Source: Spongospora subterranea f. sp. subterranea (lineage: Eukaryota; Endomyxa: Phytomyxea; Phytomyxea; Plasmodiophorida). From it: a stretch of DNA of 48,791 nt. The DNA lies in assembly GCA_049724395.1 (NCBI GenBank), contig JAUGWO010000223.1, forward strand, positions 1-48,791, in the 5' to 3' direction. Made by a program: the position numbers and the translations under genes. Below the pieces are notes generated by a model. It searched no databases, was not told where the DNA came from, and worked only from the letters and a program-made list of their open reading frames with translations. Below are positions 33,801-44,149 of this stretch, piece by piece (position 1 is the stretch's first letter; the number at the start of each line of letters is the position of its first letter).

Positions 33801-36050
33801 CATCCCACTATGACCCAGAACATGGACAGTGTCTTCGTCGCTTTAATGATATCAATAATGATCTGTCCATTTCTGAGACCTCAATCAGATCAGTTGCAAT
33901 TTCCCCAGATTATCGCAGTCTACAGATTTCGTTCTATCGCCAAGTGCAGTGCTGTATTGCCATCAATATCTGTTATTGTGGGATCGGCACCGCGATTCAA
34001 CAGAATTCGGGAGATATCCTCACTACACCTCATTATTGAAGGCGCTAAACAGACCCAGACAGTAAATTGACCAACCGATGACAATACACTGCATGTGAGA
34101 GAGCAGTGCGTCCCATATTGTTCCTGAGTTTAAGTAGTTCTAAAGTCGAATCTCGTTTGGAACATCGGTCCCTATAAGATCATTCAACGAACTGATTTTT
34201 TCCACATTCAGATTTACAATATACAGGCTATTGAATGAATCAGTTGTCCACTTAAACCCACAGAAGGTTCAGTATGACCCAGAACATGGATAGATTGTGC
34301 CTTTGTGCCTCAATTATATCAATAATGATCTCTACAATTCTGTATCTCAATCATACAGTTCCAATGCAGATTATCGCCAGTCTACAGTTTTCGTTGTATC
34401 GCCTCGTGCAGTGCTGTATTGCCATCAATATCTGTTATTGTGGGATCGGCACCGAGATCCAACAGAAGTCTTGTCACCCCTTTCATATTGAACAACCAGT
34501 TGTAAATTGGACATTATATACGACCAACCAATCTTCACTGCAAAATCCCTGTGACGTTTTACCAGCCTTTTTTGAAGGTCAAGTGCTTGTGAAATGTCAT
34601 TTTGATTCACTTCACTGGAGTGAGATGACGGCGCTATTATCTATCAGCCTTTGCCCTGCAATTATATCAGTAATGACATATCATATTGAGTACGATATCA
34701 GATCAGTTACAATCTCCACAGATCATACGGCGTTTGTGCTATCGGATGCAGTGCTGTATTGCCATCAAAATCTGTTATTGTGGGATCGGCACCTCCATTC
34801 AACAGAATTCGGGAGATATTTTCTCTACTAAATCACATTGAGGGCGCTAACCAGACCCAGACAGTAAATTGTCAAACCGTCGATAATGAACTGCATATGA
34901 GAGAAGTGATAAATTGAGTTTGATAGTTTAATTCTCGTAACATATCCTATCAGATTTCAATACTTGATTCGACACCCCGCTACAATTACAGGATTATGAA
35001 TCAGTTGTCCACTCAAACACAACGAAGGTTCGGTATGGCCCAGAACATGGATAGATTGTGCCTTTGTCGCCTCAATTATATCAATAATGATCTCTTCACT
35101 TCTGTGAGAAATCAATCAGATGAGTTATTAATGTCCACAGTTATCGCAGTCTACAGGTTTCGTTCTATCGCCACGTGCAGTGCTGTATTGCCCGAAGTAT
35201 CAACAATAATGGGATTGGCTCCTCCATCCAACAGAGTCTTGATCACCTCTTTCCTGACGAATCAGTAGTAAATATTCGACAGCGGATCACCCCTTTAACA
35301 CTATATTCGACCAACCATTACAGTCACTGCAAAATGTAGTGGAGTTTTACCAGCATTGTTTTGGAGGTCAAGAGCTTGTGGTTTTGCCATTTTGATTTTT
35401 TCCAAGAGCTTGATGACGGCGTCATTTCTATTAGAGTGTCAGATAAGGGGCAATGACATATAATATGGAATATATTACAGGCCCTGACCAGCGGCGATGT
35501 GCAATGGAGTATTGCCGAATTCATCCTGTGTGAATATGTCGGCCCCTCTATCTATCAGAATAGTCGCGACATTTTCACTATTGTAATATCGTTAAGGGGG
35601 AAATATAATCCATTGTCAAGTCGAAATTACCGGAAGTAGAGAAGTGATAAATCAAGAACGGTGATCTTGTAACTGTTGTATACCTTGTTCCAATAATAAT
35701 TCCGACCAATGCCACATTTGATATAATAGGGACGATTGACAACTACACTCGGGTCATATATCATTGCCAATTGCTCAGCGAATTCATCTCTAAATAATCC
35801 GATTAGCTATTTGATACCATATTGGCCAACATCAATAGACTATCGTGACCCGTTTTCAATTGCCTCATTAAGGGCAGGTTTGGACCCAATCAATGGTTGA
35901 AAGAGGAATCCGACACCTAAAATCAATATTATCGGATTCAATACCATCGGTACTATCAGTCGAACAAATAACCCTAAAGAATGACAAATTAAGGTGGTCG
36001 CTAGCGTGACACCATATCCCGTACGGGATTCCCTTTCCAGCCCCATGTGG
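30889..36050 (-). pseudogene. Ankyrin-repeat gene copy 2, multi-exon, inverted relative to copy 1
   Basis: The minus strand encodes many ankyrin units: DRGADIFTQDEFGNTPLHIA (35545-35486), KPQALDLQNNAGKTPLHFAV (near 35390-35330), LLSRGADPNIADIDGNTPFH (near 31440-31380). The part 30889-34300 is an inverted counterpart of copy 1 (positions sum to about 34330), with long stretches over 95% identical. A possible N-terminus, MVLNPIILILGVGFLFQPLI (ATG at 35947), looks like a signal peptide, but TAG codons follow within 40 codons, so the 5' exon is broken or spliced in a way I cannot see. At the 3' end homology stops at 30889, where Ty3/gypsy fossil A begins. Ankyrin units bind proteins; the target is unknown. 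Confidence 0.6.
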
Positions 36051-36444
36051 TATTAGGGCGTATCTGATATAACCAAGCGTGCGTGAACAGTGGGCCTTAG
36101 AGCATGAGAAAAAGGTCCGCACACACCAAATTTTGACTTAAACACACTAGAAATGGGGCTCAAACACCCACCATTTGGGATTCCAACACACCAAAATAAA
36201 CTGCGTGAGAAGGTTCATAAACACACTACCGTAATCCTTGGTCGGATGTATCCCCAAAATGTTTACGCACTTTTTTTAGAGTGAAGGGGTACATTTGAGC
36301 AAGGATGGCGCCGATGATATTGTTCCCAGGCTTCTGGTTGCATCGAACGGAAGATAGAAAATGTACCAATACCGGAGGCTGCGGTAAACGGTCATTGCGC
36401 TTGCCGGAAATGCTAAAGGAAGGGGAATAATTCGACTCTGTATT

Positions 36445-37403
36445 TTAAATACAGTTATTGAATAACATTTGACGGACATCAGGTAGGGGATCTTCCGCCA
36501 GCTTGCATTGAGTCAAAATAGCGCAGGCAAAAAACACCTCAGCATGTTGCGTTCGAGAATGGCGGAAGCGTCCGTTCAGTATCAAGAAATCCTTCAATCT
36601 CTTGTTTACAGTCTCATGCCTTGCTTGAATCAGCTTCAGACACCGGTTAACCCTACGATCAAATGCGTTGCTAGGATTATCGATGGGAGTGAAAAAATGT
36701 TGGCGTCCATCACGGTAGCCTTTGTCAGCTGATGGTTTCTCCCCAGGCAATAGCTTGGGGACTAAACATTGTCTGGCGAGACGAATGTCGGGCCATGTAC
36801 CACAAGGTACTCCGCCTGCCACGTGGATAATCTTTGATGATCCGAGTGCGACACCAACTTCGTATCGTAACCCCGCATGCTTGAACTTGTGGGACATATC
36901 TTTTTTATCAAATGTACCTTGTTCTTGAATCCATAGGTCAGTGCCGTCCAAGGAAAATGACGGGCATAGACGGTTCCAATTCTCAAATCTATCTTCAAAT
37001 TTAATCTAACATATTATTAGACATGCTATTAATTCTTCGTTTGATACGATCTTACATAATTCAATTTCCCTATTAGTCTGATTCCCTTCCAAACCCATAA
37101 CCTGTACGTCTTTTCAGTTATTCCAAATCGTACACATCCGACACTTTCCACTGGATAGGTTTGCAAAAAGTTGAGCGTCCACAGAAGTTGATTGCGACTA
37201 ATTTCGCCTGTATGTTCCAGGTCCAACCATATTCGCAGGGTAGCTGGAAGGCTTATACCGAAATTAGAACGGTATTTCCGAGCCCAATGCTGGGTTTTAT
37301 AAGACGCTGGGTTGACACCAATTATTACTGAACAAGCATTTAGGAACCAGGAGCTGCTGTCGTCGCGCGACATTTTCAAAGATGCCGTAAGATCGACCCC
37401 CAT
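36445..37403 (-). CDS. Harbinger/HARBI1-like DDE transposase, two exons, apparently intact
   Basis: Exon 1 is 37403-37056 and exon 2 is 37005-36445. The 50-nt intron (GTAAGA...ATGTTAG, phase 0) joins ...IGKLNY to IKFEDRFENWNRLCPSFS. The 302-aa product ends at TAA. Exon 2 carries the catalytic core: LDGTDLWIQEQGTFDKKDMS (first Asp), LRYEVGVALGSSKIIHVAGG, PCGTWPDIRLARQ (second Asp), GEKPSADKGYRDG, and HETVNKRLKDF (Glu), all typical of HARBI1/PIF-Harbinger. The start is uncertain: the frame is open upstream to 37484 and beyond without ATG, and a TTTTCAG near 37490 could be a splice acceptor, so an earlier exon is possible. It is divergent to the gene at 38078, with a 675-bp intergenic region holding AAACGTTT arrays. 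No internal stop is seen. Confidence 0.85.
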
Positions 37404-37539
37404 GGTTGCACCATGGTACCGGTAGTCACAGGGCTCTCGCTGATTACTGAGGTCCCGGAAAGTTTTGCGTGACGCTCCCACCACTTGCTGAAAACCTTTT
37501 GCGCGTACATGTAAACAACTGCGTGACTGGGTACGGTTA

Positions 37540-37847
37540 AAACGTTTTAAACGTTTTAACCGTTTTCGTTTTTTTTTTACTTAGGAAACGGTATTTTGTG
37601 GAAAATGGACAGAGACGACTGATGTGGCTCTTACGAGTGACCCCTAGATGGGCACTAAATGAAGTGAATGGGTGAAAAATATCTAGCATTTGATGGAAAT
37701 TGGCCTAGAAAAATTTCAGAAACTGCGTTACTGTACCCCCATGACTAGCGAGTTTTTTGCGTACGCAAACAAATTTTATTGACGGAGTAAATGCGATTTG
37801 AATTTTGGTCAAAATATTTCAAAACGTTTTAAACGTTTTAAACGTTT
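37540..37847. promoter_or_regulatory. AAACGTTT operator-like arrays in the divergent promoter
   Basis: The palindrome AAACGTTT occurs at 37540 and 37549, and again at 37822, 37831 and 37840, each spaced by 9 bp. The first cluster lies in a 25-bp near-palindrome (GTTAAAACGTTTTAAACGTT...). Both clusters lie between the divergent Harbinger transposase and the + strand gene, so they could be shared regulator or transposase binding sites. Confidence 0.55.
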
Positions 37848-38077
37848 TTGATGACAAAAATGCGCATGTCAATTCATACTGTATGTACGCAGTTTTCACA
37901 GACGAGCGTCGCGCACCGTCTGACACTTTTATATTATCGACGCGCTAGCCCGCGACACAGTCAAATACATTGCCGAAATAGCGTTGTGGGCGTTCTCCGC
38001 ACGAGGGATGATATGGAGCCTCAGTTCTTCTTACTGCTCATACTGTTTTGGGCAAGCATCAGCATAACGTTGTTTCT

Positions 38078-38917
38078 ATGGGAAGAACGAAGAACGGGCC
38101 TGTATGGGGTCCAGAACATGATGCTTCCCCTCAAAAAGCCCTTGTTGAACTGGATGATGGAGTGGATGGTTACAAGGTCACAGGAAAACCTGTGAAGGAT
38201 TTTAATCCGATCTTCATGCCGTTTGATTCGTCAACGCTTGCCAGAAAAATCACCGCATGCAGAAAAGCAAAAGCAGATTCCGGTAAGACAACTCTCTTTG
38301 TAAAAACATGGTGTTGAGTCAGTCGATACAATTAAATAGATACTGTCAAAGCTGACCTTGTGAGACCGTTAAGCTTAGAAGGCAAAGATGAATCGGTTTA
38401 TTGTGGAAAAAGGTCTGCGGAAGACCGTTATGTTGAGGAGATCCTCAACCATAGAACCTTGGATTCTCCTGCACCGCCAGCCAAGCGATGCACAGCTGCT
38501 CGAGGGTTCGAGTCTAACCTTAAACTTCACGACATGATTGAGTACTCCAAAGGGGGGCAACATTTTTTCCTTATTATAGTTAAGATTGTTGCGCAACATC
38601 GAATGCAGATTTCCATTGCGGACAACGCACAGAGATTGATCGTGTCATTTAGTCAAAAGACTGAGGCACCCAAGCATTATGTCCGGCAATCTTGTCAAGA
38701 CAATGTTTTCGACGATGCCGAGTCGATGGCGATAATTAAGTATTTTACCGGCCAGACATCTGAAGAATTTCAGTATTCTATTCCACTGCCGAGGAAAGTA
38801 ATGCCATCACATTCGGTACGAAATATCAAGTCAGCTAAAGCTGATTATACGTCAATGGTGGCGATAACATTAGTAGAGCAATCGTACGACGATACGGCGT
38901 CGTTAGACTCCTTGTAA
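38078..38917 (+). CDS. Two-exon protein of unknown function in the 4.6-kb transposon, 260 aa
   Basis: Exon 1 is 38078-38282 and exon 2 is 38340-38917. The 57-nt intron (GTAAGAC...AAATAG, phase 1) joins RKAKADSG-DTVKADLVRP in frame. The start is the first in-frame ATG (MGRTKNGPVWGPEHDASPQK). The product has a mixed N-terminal half and a C-terminal part RLIVSFSQKTEAPKHYVRQS with DDAESMAIIKYFTGQ, which could be a small beta-rich fold. I recognise no domain; no Myb/SANT motif, usual for Harbinger partner proteins, is obvious. An AATAAA overlaps the stop (38917-38922). Open frames and clean splicing suggest it was recently functional. It is probably an accessory transposition protein, by position only. 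Confidence 0.65.
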
Positions 38918-38924
38918 ATAAATA

Positions 38925-39165
38925 CCTACTACAGTACACGTTCACTCCGTTTTGCCAATACGTAGTGAACTACTGGTGTACGTTGTATTGTACGTATACA
39001 TGACTATTTACCGCAGCCTCCCGCCAAAAAAAATTTGAAAAAAAAGGGAAAAAAATGCGGAGAAACCTCCGTTGCGGAATGTTATGCGGGTAACCGTGTA
39101 CATAAATACCTCTGTTTGTGTAAGGTAATCGATTCGTCTCATCCAGAGCTTTCCAACGGTGTGTA
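38925..39165. other. Spacer between the accessory gene and the pogo-type transposase
   Basis: It contains TACAGTACACGTTCACT at 38930-38946, which resembles a TA-flanked pogo end (CAGT...), and GTTCACT/AGTGAAC inverted copies. No matching right end was found near 40.4-40.8 kb. Confidence 0.35.
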
Positions 39166-39167
39166 AC

Positions 39168-40327
39168 ATGGGTGCTCGAGGAAAATGCTTGTTCACCTTA
39201 GCAGAAAAGAAGGTCATCGTGGAGGAGGGTGTTGCTCCTTGTCAAATCAGGAAGTGGAAGAAACTCTTCGATAACGTCGGAGATGGTTCGATTCAGAACA
39301 GCAGGTTCATCCACTGCCCGTCGTCTGGCCGACTTCAACACCCTGATTTGTATGAAGGTTTGCTGGAGTATTTTGAGTCAGAGCGGGCGCTTGATTGTCC
39401 AGTTGGCATCAACACCTTGGTCCAGGAGGCCGTTCGGCTTTGTCCTGACCTGCTGCCCGGTCGGCTACCTGCCCTCCGGCAAAGAATTGAGCGGTTCCTG
39501 AGGCGTGAAAATATCACGATTCGTCGCAAAACCCATGAGGCCCAAAGAACTCGCCAAACGGACGATTTAGAGATTGATTTTCTAGTGGCCGTAAATCAGC
39601 AGATAAAAAGTGTTAAGCTACCTGCTGGTGCGGTAGTCAACATTGATGAGACTAACGTGGATTTTGATCAACTATCTCCCACCACACTGAGTAGGAGAGG
39701 TCAACGCACCATTACCGTTGCCACTACAGGCAGTTCAAGTCGGTGCACCGTTCTGTTAGGTTTGCCCTGGGTGGGTGCAAGCTACCTCCGTTTGTGGTTT
39801 TCAAAGGGACGCGAACTGGCCGAATCCGTCGAGAAGTAATAACTAGGTGTGTCGAGCTCGGATTTCCCGATGACTGCGTTTACAGCGTTGAAGACAAAGC
39901 TTGGATTAATGAGGAGCTCATGCTGGAATGGATCGATCGTGTCTGGAAACCTTGGCTTTCATCCAAGTCTTTCAATCAATCATATTTGATTATGGACTCG
40001 TTCAAAGCTCACATGGTAACATCTGTATCGGACGCTTTGGCGTCTGTGGGGACAATGCCCGAATTTATTGTCCCCAGGTGTACGAGTACTCTACAGGTGC
40101 TTGATGTCGGGATTAACCGCCCCTTCAAGTTGTATACAAAATCAGAATACGAAAACTTTTTGCGAGGTCGGCAGACTGGTCAAAAACCAGGGCGGCTGGA
40201 TGTTGCAAAGTGGATTTCGACATCGTGGCGCCAGATTGCCATGAATACGATTTTAAATACATGGGCATATCGGCATCAAGATGGGATAATAAAAACAAAG
40301 TTAGGATTTATTCACCCATTGGAATAG
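39168..40327 (+). pseudogene. Pogo/Tigger-like DDE transposase with one frameshift
   Basis: The frame from ATG 39168 starts MGARGKCLFTLAEKKVIVEE and gives a helix-turn-helix/CENP-B-like N-terminal half and the first catalytic Asp in VVNIDETNVDFDQL (39631-39672). Near 39757-39765 the coding moves to another frame, equivalent to loss of one base. It then continues ALGGCKLPPFVVFKGTRTGR, with YLIMDSFKAHM (second Asp, ~39990) and LDVGINRPFKLY (third Asp, ~40105), ending at TAG 40327. This is the DDE_1 superfamily. A single break suggests recent activity. It is unlike the pogo transposase at 10.9-12.6 kb, so a different family. Confidence 0.8.
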
Positions 40328-40329
40328 CA

Positions 40330-40809
40330 TCGAGAAAACTGCAAGACGCCATTCCAAAATTACGTTGGGATTTACGCCGTAAATGCGAGTTTGTCGATTC
40401 ATCGTATAACGAAGTGACTTGTGCGAAGCGACCGACAAATCTATCCCTTACTGGCAGGTAAGATTTGGGTAAAAATCCTATTCTGCAACTCTCAGCGCCA
40501 TCCCATATTGGGACCGCGGCTATAGCACTTTGCGTGTTGTCGTCAGGGCCTTTGCAGGTATGATTCAGTATTTGCAGGCAACCCATGACAAGATACAGTA
40601 GAACCGCAACCTTTAACACGAACTTCATGTAAACGAACCACCGCTCCAGGAATTATGCATGCCCCGCAAACATCATGCGAGCAGCAGGAACGACCGTTGT
40701 CCGAAGCTCGAAGGCCGAAGATCTCGAAGTCGGATGCCCCACTATTCCATTCCCCATCCATGATAGGCAGATAGGTATTCCACACAAACTGCAAGAAAAA
40801 TGTACAGAG
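40330..40809. other. 3' flank of the pogo-type gene, no gene recognised
   Basis: Open frames on both strands lack recognisable content. Confidence 0.35.
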
Positions 40810-41006
40810 GGGGGTACATCCGACCAAGGATTACGGTAGAAATGGGACTTGAACTCCAACACACTAGGATGTGGGCGATTCCAACACACCGAAGGTACAC
40901 CGACACACCAGAAATGGGACTTTAACACACTGTTGACATGGGTCTTGAACACACAGATTTGCGCATTGCTTGATCGTCACCCCGACATTTATATTTACGA
41001 TTAATC

Positions 41007-43182
41007 ATGGATCCCGATTCCGATCATGATGTCGCAGATCATGATTGGCTCGCAATCGCAATTGAAATCAACGAGGCAGTCACGTTGAAAGAAATTCGAG
41101 CGGCGTTACCGTCGCACACAGTGCTCAAATCTCATATGGCGTCGTTCAATTTCTTGCATGAACACAACAGTGATGCAACAACGGTCGATCCCCATCAGAT
41201 GCGGCGACGTTACGCCAAATGTACGTCTGTGCGATGCTTTGCTGAGATTGAAAAAAAAACAAAACCTTTTTTGTGGTGCTGTCTACGCCATCAATACTTG
41301 CACAGTTACTGGATCTTCAGAGGTTTTAATTCGAGGAAAACACCTCGCCTTTTTTGAGGCTGATGCCGTGTCCTCGCCAGCAAAACAAACTGTAATTCTC
41401 TATATTGCTCGAATTTTAGTTACTGTAAATGCTGAATGATGGATGAATCTCAGGTCAATAGCCCTATGAAGCGCAAGATCCAAGAATTAATGATTGAAGG
41501 CCCCCATCGAACTCCCAAAGTACTCGAAAAACATATTTCCCGGTGTCGCTGGACACTGGAATTTGGGGAACTAGAAATTACTCCAATGCCTACGCTGCAG
41601 CAGATTCAAAGCGTTGTCAAGCGATTTAGGCGAGACAACATCGACACGCTTGATGCAGTTTTGACGAAACTGGTAACACTCAAGCCAGCTGAGGTATGGG
41701 AAGAACAGGACCCTCAAGATGCTTTTATTTTCGGCGTTGATGACCGTGACGGTGCCGTCGTTGTTGAAGTCGGTTCCGACGAACGTCCTTTCCGCATCAG
41801 TTGAGTTTCTTCTTCATCAAACTTGATTCACTACTGACTCTGCATTTCCAGGTTTGACTTGTAAGGGCCTTCTGATCAAGTTTATTGAAATAGTCAGAGC
41901 AAACCCTGACGTTCATGTTTTGTGCCATATGGACACAACGTTCAAGACAAACAGGGTTTCATATCCGGTATAATCTGATTTCGCGGGAAAGTTCCACCTG
42001 TTGTCGATGAGCATTTGCTCCACAAGACAGCAGAGAGACTGTGAATACGCGCTGTTATCACTCAAAAACATATTCCTTGTGATTCAATTTCGTCCCCGAC
42101 TTTATCGTGGGCGATGCTGATGGAGCTCAGATCAACGCCGTCAGCAGTGTGTTCAGAGATTGTTCATACCTCATGTGCTTTTTTCATCTGCTCAAAAATG
42201 TATTTCCTCACCCGTTGTTGTAATTTCAACTGATGAGGCGACAATCACAGTGTTGGGACCATCGCGATGGCGTTCGTTGGGCAGAATGGGAAATCATTCC
42301 CATGATATTTGTTCACTACATCTGTCGGGCAGCGAAATCGATTTCGCTCAGAAGTCCTATATCATTATCAACCGCTGGCGCGACGCCACGAGTCCTCCTG
42401 CAGTCCAGCGGTTTGCCCAGTATTTTGAAGCTCAATGGCAGGTTCTCGCTATGGGCTGTGCAATATACGGAACCAGGACGATCGTCCACCAACAATCCCA
42501 ACGCAGGTTTTAATGCCCGAATCAAGGAGGTATTATATTTGTCTTTCAACAGGCTGCAACTGACTGTTATATTGCAGGCATTGGGCAGACGTTGCCGAAG
42601 TGAATCCGAAAATAATCGAACGTTTCAACTATCTCCAGTGGCATCGAAACGTATCATTTTGCGGTTCAACAAACTAAGATCCGGGGGGCAACTTCATTCT
42701 CGATTGACTGCAAACGCTTGGGAGGTGCTGGTATCTCAGTTCGAGCATCCATTGGTGGATGAGGAGGATGGACTCGACAATGCGAATTTTTTATGCGATA
42801 AAAAAAGTCACCGATAATAGAAATTTTTTACGAATGGAGCGCCTTGGCATGCCACCTGATGGGTGGTTAGTCTCAGTTGATCCACGCAACTGTAATTGCC
42901 AATATTTTTTTCAAGTTCGGCATTTGTGTGCATTTTATGCATGCATGCTTTGTTACTGGCCGGCATGTGGAAGGAGTTCCTCCACCGGTCGAACGGTTGG
43001 TAAACCGGTCAATACCAGTAAACCGGCGTCGCCGCGGTCGCATTCACCGGAATGTTAATGGCCTTGGTCGAGGCCGTGGTGTTGCCGTCCCAGGTCCGGA
43101 ACCAAATCGCCGAAACCGTGATCCAGTCGCTGGACCTGGCCGTCCCAGGCTCGCAGGACCTGCGCTGCAGTTGGAGTGATTA
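41007..43182 (+). pseudogene. MULE transposase, spliced, with several breaks
   Basis: Start ATG 41007 (MDPDSDHDVADHDWLAIAIE). A FLYWCH/WRKY-like zinc-finger region follows (RRRYAKCTSV, then CDALLRLKKKQNLF in a second frame). The next part (41436-41799) runs to DERPFRI. A 52-nt intron (41800-41851) joins PFRI-S-LTCKGLLIKFIE in frame. The catalytic region has MDTTFKTNRVSYPV (41930-41971) with an in-frame TAA at 41972-41974, then GKFHLLSMSICS. After a frame change come FIVGDADGAQ (second Asp) and CFFHLLKNV (42177). TNNPNAGFNARIKE (42490) is typical of the MULE C-terminal domain. The SWIM zinc finger is CNCQYFFQVRHLC (42890-42930). A basic Arg/Pro/Gly tail ends near 43182. One stop and at least three frame changes make it inactive. 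Confidence 0.8.
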
Positions 43183-43424
43183 ACCTAATAAACCGTTGCC
43201 ATGTTGCAATCCAACAATTTAACTGCGAAAATGACTTTCGAATGTCCATTATCATCCAGGTAGCAGCAATGGAATTGGATACCGGCACCTCCAAATCGTT
43301 TTCGACCAATCGGAAATGAAATAACCCCCAGGCAGTACAACCACATCGAAACAGTCCTGTGTGTTGGGCGTACAGTCTAGTGTGTTTGATATAGTCGGCG
43401 TTATTGTTACTTCGTGTGTTGGCG

Positions 43425-44140
43425 ATCCCCACGCACTGTTTACATTGGTGTGTTTGATAACCCAAAACAAGTGTGTTTTAGTACCATTCTTAGTGTGTTT
43501 TAGTACCATTCTTAGTGTGTTTTAGTACCATTCTTAGTGTGTTGCATACCTAAAACAGTGTGTATATACCATCCCACGTACGTTTTACATTGGTGTGTTG
43601 AGAACCCAAAACAAGTGTGTTTTAGTACCATTCTTAGTGTGTTTTAGTACCATTCTTAGTGTGTTGCATACCTTAAAACAGTGTGCTATAATACCATCCC
43701 ACGTACGTTTTACATTGGTGTGTTGAGAACCCAAAACAAGTGTGTTTTAGTACCATTCTTAGTGTGTTTTAGTACCTTTCTTAGTGTGTTGCATACCTTA
43801 AAACAGTGTGCTATAATACCATCCCACGTACGTTTTACATTGGTGTGTTGAGAACCCAAAACAAGTGTGTTTTAGTACCATTCTTAGTATGTTTTAGTAC
43901 CATTCTTAGTGTGTTGCATACCTTAAAACAGTGTGCTATAATACCATCCCACGTACGTTTTACATTGGTGTGTTGAGAACCCAAAACAAGTGTGTTTTTA
44001 GTACCATTCTTAGTATGTTTTAGTACCATTTTTAGTGTGCTGCATACCTTAAAACAGTGTGCGATAATACCATCCCACGTACGTTTTACATTGGTGTGTT
44101 GATAACCCAAAACAAGTGTGTTTTAGTATCATTCTTCGTG
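43425..44140. repeat. ~125-bp minisatellite at the MULE right end
   Basis: The anchor ACGTACGTTTTACATTGGTG recurs at 43576, 43699, 43826, 43951 and 44077 (spacing 123-127 bp), with a diverged first unit near 43430. Each unit is itself built of ~28-bp subunits GTGTGTTTTAGTACCATTCT. Open frames over it are by-products. Confidence 0.9.
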
Positions 44141-44149
44141 TGTTGCTGC

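Larger units (their letters stand above)
36229..40836. mobile_element. 4608-bp DNA transposon with 27-bp inverted ends and two unlike transposase genes
   Basis: The left end begins CCGTAATCCTTGGTCGGATG (36229) and the right end, reverse-complemented from 40836, is the same for 26 of 27 positions. TA flanks both sides (36227-36228 and 40837-40838). Inside are a spliced Harbinger/HARBI1-like transposase (-), a spliced protein of unknown function (+), and a pogo/Tigger-like transposase (+). TA duplication fits pogo better than classic Harbinger (3 bp). Either one element carries both genes, or one is nested in the other with ends I could not find. Confidence 0.7.
36113..44147 (+). mobile_element. 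MULE (Mutator-like) transposon with repeat-array ends, split by a nested element
   Basis: The left end (36113-36228 plus 40837-40960) and the right end (43340-44147) consist of degenerate units. The left unit is like AACACACTAGAAATGGGGCT; the right unit in reverse complement is like AACACACTAAGAATGGTACT. A MULE transposase gene lies between (41007-43180). Removing 36229-40836 and one TA restores a perfect left-end unit, which shows these parts were once joined. The outer borders are estimates; a 9-bp target duplication was not found. Confidence 0.7.

Noticed and set aside
38930-38946. TACAGTACACGTTCACT as the left end of a separate pogo element
   Set aside because: No matching inverted end was found between the transposase and 40.84 kb, so a separate nested element is not shown.
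43055-44110. Open frames over the 125-bp repeats, and a CRISPR-like look of the array
   Set aside because: Units are contiguous with no unique spacers and belong to a MULE end; the organism is eukaryotic.
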